Assembly (NCBI GenBank): GCA_903919215.1
Contig: CAIXHI010000217.1
Span: 1-11,565 of the forward strand
Length of the DNA: 11,565 bases
DNA from: an uncultured Acidimicrobiaceae bacterium
GTDB taxonomy: Bacteria; Actinomycetota; Acidimicrobiia; Acidimicrobiales; Ilumatobacteraceae
Direction of reading: 5' to 3'
Every line of letters starts with the position of its first letter. The first letter of the stretch is position 1. The translations under genes were made by a program, and so were the position numbers. The notes below the pieces were generated by a model. It had not been told where the DNA came from. It was given only the letters and a program-made list of their open reading frames with translations, and ran no database searches. Shown here piece by piece: positions 1 through 6,341 of this stretch.

Positions 1-67
1 AGGTCAGCAACGACCGCATCGTCGGATCCATCTCCGCGAACGGAATGTGCACAGCTCTGTCCGTCAT
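1..67 (-). CDS. N-terminus of a divergent gene, cut by the left edge (unidentified)
   Basis: On the minus strand an ATG at 67 opens a frame of 22 codons that runs off the window with no stop. It is preceded at the right distance by a strong Shine-Dalgarno run (AAGGGGG, 78-72), which makes it a credible start despite its shortness. The visible peptide begins MTDRAVHIPFAEMDP and continues with a TMRSLL stretch. That loosely resembles the start of carboxymuconolactone decarboxylase/AhpD-like proteins (an IP....L.P.vr.LL pattern), but 22 residues do not allow a family call. It is transcribed away from the SDR gene and shares a 94-bp intergenic region with it, so both may be controlled from the same site. 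Confidence 0.5.
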   Translation of the reverse strand, partial: MTDRAVHIPFAEMDPTMRSLLT

Positions 68-100
68 CGTTCCCCCTTGATCGACCGCCGGTTGACTATC

Positions 101-116
101 AGTTATATTATTGGGC
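101..116 (+). promoter_or_regulatory. AT-rich promoter/operator-like element, copy 1
   Basis: AGTTATATTATTGGGC is an AT-rich island in GC-rich sequence, in the gap between the divergent gene and the SDR. It matches the element at 1994-2009 in 14 of 16 positions. It contains TATTAT (106-111), close to a sigma70 -10 box, with the SDR start 51 bp downstream. A TTGACT at 92-97 is too close to serve as its -35 box. It may be a -10 region, a regulator site, or both. It could act on both divergent genes. Also present are ACCGCC (84-89) and GGCGGT (114-119), inverted arms flanking the AT-rich stretch. Confidence 0.45.
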
Positions 117-161
117 GGTTTGACCCACGGCAAGGGTTCACTGAGTGCCACAGGGGGACAG

Positions 162-959
162 ATGGACATCGCAGGCCATGTAGTGGTGGTGACTGGCGCC
201 GGTCAGGGGCTCGGCGCTGCGCTGGCCGAGGTTGCCACCAACCGCGGCGCGGCAGGTGTCGTGGTGGCCGACCTCGACCTCGACCACGCCACCTCGGTCG
301 CCGAACGCATCGGTGGGTACGCCGTGCACGCCGACGTCTCCACCCCCAGCGGCATCGACACGATCATCGAGCGCGCCCGCGAGCGCTACGGGCGGATCGA
401 CCTGTACATCTCCAACGCCGGTATCGGGTCGCGGTCGTCGGTGTTCGCCAGCGACGACGATTGGACACGGCACTGGAACATCCACGTCATGGCCCACGTG
501 TGGGCCGCCCGCGCACTGCTGCCGGAGATGATCCAGCGCGGCCACGGCGGCCTGGTCAACGTGGCGTCCAGCGTCGCGCTCAGCAGCCAGCCCGAGATGG
601 CGGGGTACAACGCCACCAAACACGCAGCGCTGGCGGTCGCCGAGACGCTCGCCATCGACCACCACGACCAGGGTGTCTACATCGGGTGCGCGTGTCCCCA
701 AGGTATGCGCACACCCATGTTGCTGGGCCAGTTGCACGGTGCCCCGCCGGAGCTGGCTGCGTTCGGACTGGCCAACGCGATCGAACCGCTCGACGCTGCC
801 ACCCGGATCGTCGACGGTATCGAGGCCGGACGCTTCTTGATCCTCACCCACGACGAGGTGCAGACCTATGCGCAACGTCGTGCAGCCGACCACGACCGGT
901 GGCTCGGCGGCATGCGACGGATGTACCAACACCTCGCCACCACCGACGACCGACCCTGA
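162..959 (+). CDS. Short-chain dehydrogenase/reductase (classical SDR)
   Basis: This is a 265-residue NAD(P)-dependent oxidoreductase, the usual size for classical SDRs, probably interconverting an alcohol and a ketone. Visible motifs are the nucleotide-binding TGAGQGLG (11-18), an acidic residue after the second beta-strand (D37, favouring NAD(H)), NAG (85-87), N106 in the helix-4 asparagine region, catalytic S136, and Y149-N-A-T-K153. The usual PG after the active site reads PQG (179-181). I chose ATG 162 because AGGGGGA lies just upstream; an in-frame TTG at 111 would add 17 residues that are not SDR-like. The luciferase-like gene follows after 23 bp, so the two are probably cotranscribed. 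The substrate is unknown; the neighbours suggest a catabolic intermediate. Confidence 0.93.
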   Translation: MDIAGHVVVVTGAGQGLGAALAEVATNRGAAGVVVADLDLDHATSVAERIGGYAVHADVSTPSGIDTIIERARERYGRIDLYISNAGIGSRSSVFASDDDWTRHWNIHVMAHVWAARALLPEMIQRGHGGLVNVASSVALSSQPEMAGYNATKHAALAVAETLAIDHHDQGVYIGCACPQGMRTPMLLGQLHGAPPELAAFGLANAIEPLDAATRIVDGIEAGRFLILTHDEVQTYAQRRAADHDRWLGGMRRMYQHLATTDDRP

Positions 960-982
960 CACCGACCCCAAGGAGACCAGAC

Positions 983-1966
983 ATGCAGTTCGGACTACTC
1001 GACCCAGGCACCGACCCACGCGCAGTGCTCGACCGCGCGGTGCTCGCCGATGAACTCGGGTTCGACAGCTTCTTCATCGGTCACCACCGGTTCACCCCGG
1101 GCTTCGGCCAGACGCAACATCCGTGGGTGATGCTGTCCGCGATCGCCGCCCGCACCGAGCGGATCCGGCTCGGCACCAGCATCTTCCTGCTGCCACTGTC
1201 GCACCCTCTGGAGGTGGCGGAGCAGGTCGCCTCGCTCGACGCACTGTCGCAGGGGCGGGTGATCTTCGGGCCGGGCTTGGGGTATCGCAAGTACGAGTAC
1301 GACGCCGTTGGCCTTTCGTACAACAAGCGCGGCCGCCTGATGTCGGAGTGCATGGAGATCCTGCGCGGCGTGTGGGAGCACGAGTCGTACTCGCACCACG
1401 GTGAGTTCTACTCGTTCGACGACGTCACGCTCACACCGCGCCCGGTGCAACAACCCGGCATCCCGATCTGGGTCGGTGCCAACAGCGACGCGGCGATGCA
1501 CCGCGCCGCTCGGCTGGGTGACGGTTGGATCGTCGGCTTTTCCGACCGTCTGCCGAAGTTGGTGCCGAGGCTGGCCGAGTACCGGGCGCTCGCGGCCGAC
1601 AATGGTCGAACGTCGACGGTGGCGCTGATGCGCCTGGTGGGTCTCGGTGCCACCCGCGCCGATGTGGAGGCCACGTGGTTGCCGACGATCTACCAGATGT
1701 TGCGCGGCTATGCCCGCGTGCAGGCTCCCACCGAGCGCGGCGACGCCACCGAGGCGTCCCTCAAGGCAGCCAACAAGGGCACGATCTCGCTCGCCGAGAT
1801 GGGGAACGACATGCTCATCGCCGGAACCCCCGACGACTGCATCGCCGGCATCCGCCGGGCAATCGCCGAGACCGGCTGCGAGCAGATCCTGGTGTCCACA
1901 GGTGGCGATCCGTCGCCGGAGATGATGCAGATGTTCAGCCGCGAAGTGATGCCGGCCTTCACCTGA
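983..1966 (+). CDS. Luciferase-like (LLM) flavin/F420-dependent monooxygenase or oxidoreductase
   Basis: This 327-residue protein has the bacterial-luciferase-like TIM barrel. It opens with MQFGLLDPG, the typical first barrel strand, followed by LADELGFDSFFIGHH (21-35). Family signatures include ARTERIRLGTSIFLLPLSHP (56-75), EVAEQVASLDALSQGRV (77-93), GPGLGYRKYEYDAVG (96-110), and TPRPVQQPGIPIWVGANSD (151-169), then GDGWIVG. The C-terminal part carries the common GTPDDCIAGIRR helix. Members use FMNH2 or F420 to oxidise or reduce organic substrates; the sequence alone does not separate these. AAGGAG at 970-975 supports ATG 983. The same frame stays open back to 47, overlapping the SDR in another frame, but that extension is Arg-rich and not LLM-like. 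It probably forms one unit with the SDR. Confidence 0.92.
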   Translation: MQFGLLDPGTDPRAVLDRAVLADELGFDSFFIGHHRFTPGFGQTQHPWVMLSAIAARTERIRLGTSIFLLPLSHPLEVAEQVASLDALSQGRVIFGPGLGYRKYEYDAVGLSYNKRGRLMSECMEILRGVWEHESYSHHGEFYSFDDVTLTPRPVQQPGIPIWVGANSDAAMHRAARLGDGWIVGFSDRLPKLVPRLAEYRALAADNGRTSTVALMRLVGLGATRADVEATWLPTIYQMLRGYARVQAPTERGDATEASLKAANKGTISLAEMGNDMLIAGTPDDCIAGIRRAIAETGCEQILVSTGGDPSPEMMQMFSREVMPAFT

Positions 1967-1993
1967 CGCACGACTCCTGCCGCAGATGGACAG

Positions 1994-2009
1994 AGTTATA
2001 TGATTGAGC
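1994..2009 (+). promoter_or_regulatory. AT-rich promoter/operator-like element, copy 2
   Basis: AGTTATATGATTGAGC lies in the 71-bp gap before the DUF35 gene and matches the element at 101-116 in 14 of 16 positions. TATGAT (1999-2004) sits where TATTAT sits in copy 1 and resembles a -10 box, 33 bp before the GTG start. No convincing -35 hexamer is visible 16-18 bp upstream. TGATT repeats directly at 2001-2005 and 2010-2014. The placement suggests a second transcription start for the DUF35/thiolase/beta-lactamase-fold genes under the same control as the SDR. Confidence 0.45.
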
Positions 2010-2037
2010 TGATTCGTTCGACAACAAGGGGGATTCA

Positions 2038-2490
2038 GTGACCGATCTGATTACCGACGCAGACCTGGTTCGGTTGTTCCCAGGGCAGCCGCTCACCCAC
2101 GACAGCGCCGCGCACTACCGCGGTCGTCTCGAGCGACGGTTGCTGATCAACCGCTGCACGGATTGTGGAACGTGGCAGCAACCACCGTTCCCGATCTGCC
2201 CGAAGTGCTGGTCGACGGCAGTCGTCCCCACCGAGGTCGCCGGTACCGGCACCATTCACCTTGTGGTGTTCCTCTACCAGGGGCCACCGGCTCCCGGCGT
2301 GGACTACAGCACGCCGTACCCCGTGGCCACCATCGAACTTGACGAGCAGCCCGGGTTGCGCTTCACCAGCACCGTGATCGGCGCCCCCAACGACGACATC
2401 GTCATCGGCAAGCGGGTGACGCTCGATTGGATCGACCGCGCAGGCACGCCACTGCCCGTATTCCGTCTCACCGAAGGGGCAGCGTCATGA
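2038..2490 (+). CDS. DUF35-type zinc-ribbon/OB-fold protein (ChsH2-like acyl-CoA-binding partner)
   Basis: The 150-residue product has an N-terminal helical stretch, a rubredoxin-like zinc ribbon with C40-x2-C43 and C54-x2-C57 (RCTDCGTWQQPPFPICPKCW), and a C-terminal OB-fold domain (about 65-145: TGTIHLVVFLYQ, YPVATIELDE, VIGKRVTLDW). This is the standard DUF35/OB_aCoA_assoc architecture. Family members sit next to thiolase-like proteins. In steroid degradation the ChsH2 DUF35 domain partners with the Ltp2 aldolase. GTG 2038 is preceded by AAGGGGG (about 2026-2032). Its stop overlaps the next gene's start by four bases (ATGA, 2487-2490), implying translational coupling and a stoichiometric complex with the thiolase-like protein. 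Confidence 0.92.
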   Translation: MTDLITDADLVRLFPGQPLTHDSAAHYRGRLERRLLINRCTDCGTWQQPPFPICPKCWSTAVVPTEVAGTGTIHLVVFLYQGPPAPGVDYSTPYPVATIELDEQPGLRFTSTVIGAPNDDIVIGKRVTLDWIDRAGTPLPVFRLTEGAAS

Positions 2491-3659
2491 GCACGATCAG
2501 CAGTCACAACCCGATGAAGAACGCTGTTGCGTTCGCCGGCGCGGCCACCACCGGCTTCGTCGCCAAGAACTCTGGCCGCAGTCAGGCCTCGCTCGCCGCA
2601 CAAGCATGCACCGACGTGATCAAGGCCTGCGGTCTCACCGCGGCGGATATCGACGGCATCTGCGGAATGGTTCCATCACCGCCGGAGATGCAGACGATGC
2701 TCGGCATCCCGCGCGTCACCTGGTTCGACAACCCGGTGATGCCCGTGGTCAACGCCGTCGCGGTGGCCACGGCGGCGGTGTTCAGCGGCCTGTGCCAGAC
2801 CGTGCTCGTCTACCACACGCCCTATCGCCTGCCCTGGAACACCGCGTCCTCCCTGCAGGATCCGTTCCGCGGCATCGGGATGCCGGCGGGCTCCGGACCC
2901 GGCCCGGAGAGCATCTTCGGCGGAGTCGGCTACACCGCCTGGGCCTCGCGCTACATCCACGAGTACAACGTGCCACGCGAGCACTTCGGGCTGGTGGCGA
3001 TCAACGACCGCAGCAACGCAGCCCGCAATCCGGGCGCGGCGAAGCGCACGCCGTTGACGATGGAGGACTACCTCTCGGCGCGCATGATCCGCTGGCCACT
3101 GTGCATGCTCGATATGGATCTACCGGTCGATGGCGCCGATGCATTCATCATCACCACCGCCGAGCGTGCCCGCGACCTGGCCCTTCCGCCGGTGTTGGTC
3201 AACGCCGTGACCCTGGGCATGGTGGAGAAGAACCAGGAAGACCAGACACCGAGTCTGCGCAACCACGGGCAACAGGTGGTGGTCGACGCACTGCGTGCCA
3301 AGAGCGATTTCTGGACCGACGGCACCGACATCTACTTCCCCTACGACGGCTTCACGCCGATCACCCTCAACTGGTTCGAGAACACCGGGTGGTGTGGTCC
3401 GGGTGAGGGCGGCCAGTTCGTCGAGGCCAACTGGAACGCCGAGCAGCAACGCATCCTGATCGATGGCCGGATCCCGGTGAACCCCCACGGCGGCGCCCTC
3501 TCCGAAGGTGGCAGCCAGGCATCGGGCCACATCCGCGAGGCTGTCCACCAACTGCAAGGCCTCGCCGGCGAGCGCCAGGTTGCCGGCGCCCGCACCGCGC
3601 TGATCACCGCCGGTGGCTACTTCTTCAACGCCCAAGGGCTCACCCTCGTCAGCGATTGA
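2487..3659 (+). CDS. Thiolase-like (SCPx/Ltp2-type lipid-transfer) protein lacking thiolase catalytic residues
   Basis: This is a 390-residue thiolase-fold protein. Family features are LTAADIDGICG near the N-terminus, the DRSNAARNPGAAKRTPLTMEDYL stretch and VDGADAFIITTAERA in the middle, and a C-terminal NPHGGALSEGGSQASGH (332-348) followed by a VHQLQGLAGERQV helix. Canonical thiolases need a nucleophilic Cys in the N-terminal half, a His in GHP and a Cys near the C-terminus. Here the first region reads VNAVAVATAAVFSG without Cys, GHP is GGSQ, and the last region reads ITAGGYFFNAQG, with Tyr378 and no Cys. That pattern fits the Ltp2 retro-aldolase-type relatives rather than a true thiolase. 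ATG 2487 overlaps the DUF35 stop and has GAAGGGG upstream. The cleavage reaction and substrate are inferred, not shown. Confidence 0.9.
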   Translation: MSTISSHNPMKNAVAFAGAATTGFVAKNSGRSQASLAAQACTDVIKACGLTAADIDGICGMVPSPPEMQTMLGIPRVTWFDNPVMPVVNAVAVATAAVFSGLCQTVLVYHTPYRLPWNTASSLQDPFRGIGMPAGSGPGPESIFGGVGYTAWASRYIHEYNVPREHFGLVAINDRSNAARNPGAAKRTPLTMEDYLSARMIRWPLCMLDMDLPVDGADAFIITTAERARDLALPPVLVNAVTLGMVEKNQEDQTPSLRNHGQQVVVDALRAKSDFWTDGTDIYFPYDGFTPITLNWFENTGWCGPGEGGQFVEANWNAEQQRILIDGRIPVNPHGGALSEGGSQASGHIREAVHQLQGLAGERQVAGARTALITAGGYFFNAQGLTLVSD

Positions 3660-3675
3660 CCTCACAGGAGACCAC

Positions 3676-4800
3676 ATGAGCAAGATGTCCACCCAAGTCG
3701 TCGGCCCGGAAGCAGCCGGTGTCGACCCGGCGCGCCTCGACGTGTTGCTGCGTCGCGTGCGCCTCGAGGTCGAGCACGGTCCGTTGTCGTCGGTGCAGGT
3801 CGCAGTGGCCCGCCACGGCAAGCTCGCGGCGTTCGAGACCATCGGTGATTCGAAGCCTGATCTGCGCTACATCCTGCAGTCGGTCGGCCGCGGTGTCGTC
3901 GCCGGCATCGTCTGGAAGCTGATCGGCGAGGGTGTGCTCGACACCTCCGAGCGTGTGGCCGACATCATCCCCGAGTTCGGCACCAACGGCAAAGAAGTCG
4001 TCACCGTCCACCAGGTACTCACCCACACCGCCGGCTTCCCGTTCGCTCCCCTCGGCTACCCGAAGATGCTCGACCGCAGCCAGCGGCTCGAGGCCTTCGG
4101 TCGCTGGAAGCTGTCGTACGAGCCGGGCGCGCAGTTCCAGTACCACCTCACGTCTGCGGCATGGATCATCGGCGAACTCGTCGAGCGCCGTACCGGCCTC
4201 GACTTCTCGCAGTACCTTCGCCAGGAAATTGCCGAGCCACTCGGTCTCACCCTGGAGACCAAGGTGCCCGAAGCACGTCAGCAGGAGACGATCTCCTGGC
4301 CGGTGGCGATCGACCGCACGAGCGATGATCAGGAAGTCGACCCATGGGGCCCCTGGTACCTCGCCAAGGCCGACATCCTTGCGGCGGGTGAACCCAGCCA
4401 CTCAATGGTCGGCACCGCCGCCGACGTGGCGCTGTTCTACCAGGCCCTGTTCACCAGCGGTTTGTGGACACCAGAGGCCGTTGCCGAGGGCAGCCGTACA
4501 CACAACAGCGCAGCCGCGGCCGGCGAGAAGTTGTACGGCGGCAGCGACATCGTCACCCACATGGCGTTGTTCTGCACCGTCACCGGCGACAGCCCCGGCG
4601 ACTGGATGCCGCGCACGGCCTCGCCGACGACATTCGGTTCGGGTGGCGCTCCCTGCCAGTTGGGCTTCATCGATCCCGAGAGCGGTGTGTCGTTCGCGTT
4701 CCTCACCAACGGCTACCCGATGTCGGGTTACGACTACACGCCGGCGGGCCGCAACCGGTTGATCACCATCGGCGACCTCGCCGGCGACCTCATCCGCTGA
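3676..4800 (+). CDS. Class C beta-lactamase-fold protein (serine hydrolase family) with altered catalytic motifs
   Basis: The 374-residue product has the full Pfam Beta-lactamase layout: a VAVARHGKLAAF strand, a first-motif helix, VTVHQVLTHTAGFP, the EPGAQFQY region, SQYLRQEIAEPLG, and a C-terminal FGSGG...GFIDPESGVSFAFLTNG. The catalytic motifs deviate. The nucleophile motif S-x-x-K reads SVGR (S69-R72). The Y-x-N motif reads YHL (Y156-L158). The third-motif HGG reads SGG (S322). Serine and tyrosine persist but the general-base lysine is arginine, so the protein may be a non-classical esterase/lactonase or a pseudoenzyme. There is no signal peptide, so it is cytoplasmic. SD AGGAG (3666-3670) supports ATG 3676. 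The gap from the thiolase-like gene is 16 bp, so it belongs to the same unit. Confidence 0.9.
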   Translation: MSKMSTQVVGPEAAGVDPARLDVLLRRVRLEVEHGPLSSVQVAVARHGKLAAFETIGDSKPDLRYILQSVGRGVVAGIVWKLIGEGVLDTSERVADIIPEFGTNGKEVVTVHQVLTHTAGFPFAPLGYPKMLDRSQRLEAFGRWKLSYEPGAQFQYHLTSAAWIIGELVERRTGLDFSQYLRQEIAEPLGLTLETKVPEARQQETISWPVAIDRTSDDQEVDPWGPWYLAKADILAAGEPSHSMVGTAADVALFYQALFTSGLWTPEAVAEGSRTHNSAAAAGEKLYGGSDIVTHMALFCTVTGDSPGDWMPRTASPTTFGSGGAPCQLGFIDPESGVSFAFLTNGYPMSGYDYTPAGRNRLITIGDLAGDLIR

Positions 4801-4817
4801 TCGAACTAGGGAGAAAT

Positions 4818-5813
4818 ATGAGCACGACAACACGCCATGGGCGTGGGCAGTTCGACTGGAGTTGCGTCGCTGGGGCGGTGGAGATGCGCCCCAGCGATTA
4901 CCTCGGCACCGAGCCGATCCTCGGGCTGCGACCGTCGCAGACATTCGTGTACGGCAGCGTGCGCGACGGCGACGGCAACATCTGGAGTCCGATGCGTCGA
5001 TTCATGAGTGGGGACGGCGGGCATGAAAAGCTGCTCCTGCAGACGAACGCCGATTCAGACGCGATGCACGTCAACCGTGCCAGCAAGCATTCGGCGACCG
5101 GTTTCGGTGTCCAGCGCAGCTTCGACGACGGCGTCGTGCAGTTCGCCAGCGGCCCGGACGCCCAGGGTCAGCCGTTCGCGATCAGCGTCACCGCCGACAC
5201 GTTCCACTGGGTCGAGGACGGGGTACTCGAACTGACCGGCACCGCGGTGAAGCCGGGCCTGCATTGGCACCTGCCCGATACCGACAAGGGCATGTACTAC
5301 GTCTCGCAGATCTTCGAGGTCGAGGGACGGATCCTCGACAGAGAAGTCCGCGGCTTCATCCCGATGGACCAGCTGTACATGGACGGCGTGATCTACGAGG
5401 ACGACATCTTCATTGGCGACGAGGCCGAGCTCGTTTGGTACACGTGGGCGACGCGCTATTTGGATGGCAGCTTCGAGGGCGGCCACTTCATGCTCGGACA
5501 TCGCCACCTCGGCTTCGCAGTCGTCTACGACGAGCACGGCTCGGTCGTCACCAGCACCGACATCGGCGGCGAGGTGACGCTGGACGGCGAGGGCCCGTGG
5601 CCCACTCGCATCGATCTCACCGCCGGTGGCCAGCAGTGGGAGTTCCTGCCCGATCCCCGTGGCCGGATGGTCGATCTGATGCCGATCCCCAACCCCCAGA
5701 TCGAGGGTCGCTGGCGACGTCGCGGCGACACTCGCGAGCCCGCGCATTGGTTCGCCTGGGGAGAGATCGCTTCAGTGCACGGCACCACCCGCCGGCTCAC
5801 CCCACCTACCTGA
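4818..5813 (+). CDS. Conserved protein of unknown function (possibly DUF7064/DUF7065-like)
   Basis: I do not assign a function to this 331-residue protein. It is rich in Trp, Tyr and Gly, with beta-strand-like alternation and no signal peptide or membrane segment. Notable stretches are LHWHLPDTDKGMYYVSQIFEVEGRI (148-172), DREVRGFIPMDQLYMDG, YLDGSFEGGHFMLGHRHLGFAVVYDE (214-239), a QQWEFLPDPRGRMVDL segment (272-287), and a closing PNPQIEGRWRRRGD...HWFAWGE (291-316). These recall all-beta proteins found beside steroid and aromatic catabolism genes in actinobacteria and sphingomonads, some now filed as DUF7064/DUF7065, and loosely the two-lipocalin CrtC/AttH fold. That link is from memory and uncertain. 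AGGGAG ahead of ATG 4818 and a 17-bp gap place it last in the rightward operon. Its stop is 12 bp from the convergent gene's stop. Confidence 0.78.
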   Translation: MSTTTRHGRGQFDWSCVAGAVEMRPSDYLGTEPILGLRPSQTFVYGSVRDGDGNIWSPMRRFMSGDGGHEKLLLQTNADSDAMHVNRASKHSATGFGVQRSFDDGVVQFASGPDAQGQPFAISVTADTFHWVEDGVLELTGTAVKPGLHWHLPDTDKGMYYVSQIFEVEGRILDREVRGFIPMDQLYMDGVIYEDDIFIGDEAELVWYTWATRYLDGSFEGGHFMLGHRHLGFAVVYDEHGSVVTSTDIGGEVTLDGEGPWPTRIDLTAGGQQWEFLPDPRGRMVDLMPIPNPQIEGRWRRRGDTREPAHWFAWGEIASVHGTTRRLTPPT

Positions 5814-5825
5814 GCAAGTGACGCC

Positions 5826-6320
5826 TTAGGAGAACAGGCGCGAGTTGTCCCAGGACACGATGCGCGGATCCGGGACGAACCGCAGATACGCCTTGGTGTT
5901 CGCGTAATGGTCGCGAGTCGCGCTCGGCATCTCCGAACGCGATGTGCGAAATGAGGCGTACTTGGCGTGGGAGGCCGCATCGATCCGCTCGAACAACTGC
6001 TCGTCCTCGAGCAGCGAGATCGTGCCCGTCAGATGCACTGCCGTGAGCTCGGCCCACCGCTCGCCGCCTTCGATGAGGAACGAGGCCCGCGAGTCGTTGC
6101 GGACACGGACGACCTTCTTCGACCCGGCCGGGGTCGAGAGGAAGATCTGGTGGTCGAAGGTGACGAACCAGACGGGCAGGCTGATCGGCACACCGTCGCG
6201 TCGCAGCGTGGTGATGATCCCCGTATGCGACGCTTCGATCCGTTGCCAGGCTTCATCAGAGGTGAGGCGAACGCCTTTGCGTGGAGGCGACTGTTCTGTT
6301 GACTCTGCCGCTGCAGACAT
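5826..6320 (-). CDS. PNPOx-like split beta-barrel flavin/F420-binding protein
   Basis: This 164-residue protein of the pyridoxamine 5'-phosphate oxidase/FDOR superfamily typically binds FMN, F420 or haem and reduces small substrates. Evidence is the order of elements: an N-terminal helix (LTSDEAWQRIEAS), strands HTGIITTLRRDGVPISLPVWFV (32-53) and HQIFLSTPAGSKK (57-69), then KVVRVRNDSRASFLIEGG (69-86) and WAELTAVHLTGTISLLEDE (89-107). The basic VRVRND region is where these proteins contact cofactor phosphate. It is the last gene of the leftward operon, 21 bp after hyuB. ATG 6320 has only a weak purine run ahead (GAAAG), so it may depend on translation of hyuB. Cofactor and substrate are unknown. 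Confidence 0.85.
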   Translation of the reverse strand: MSAAAESTEQSPPRKGVRLTSDEAWQRIEASHTGIITTLRRDGVPISLPVWFVTFDHQIFLSTPAGSKKVVRVRNDSRASFLIEGGERWAELTAVHLTGTISLLEDEQLFERIDAASHAKYASFRTSRSEMPSATRDHYANTKAYLRFVPDPRIVSWDNSRLFS

Positions 6321-6341
6321 GTGGTGTATCTACTTTCGTGC

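Noticed and set aside
92..97. TTGACT as a -35 box for the SDR promoter
   Set aside because: Only eight bases separate it from TATTAT at 106-111, and no -10-like hexamer occurs 16-18 bp downstream.
138..1019. 293-residue leftward frame opposite the SDR
   Set aside because: It is an antisense shadow; the opposite strand carries the full set of SDR motifs.
47..1966. A single 639-residue frame spanning the SDR and the monooxygenase
   Set aside because: The part before 983 is Arg/Pro-rich out-of-frame translation of the SDR gene. The LLM family begins at MQFGLLDPG with its own AAGGAG ribosome binding site.
4464..5813. 449-residue extended version of the unknown protein
   Set aside because: The first 118 residues are an out-of-frame reading of the beta-lactamase-fold gene; ATG 4818 has its own SD.
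5822..5840. Possible bidirectional terminator between the convergent operons (CGCCT...AGGCG)
   Set aside because: Only five paired bases around a nine-base loop and no T-tract on either strand. It is too weak to call, and it overlaps the end of the leftward gene.
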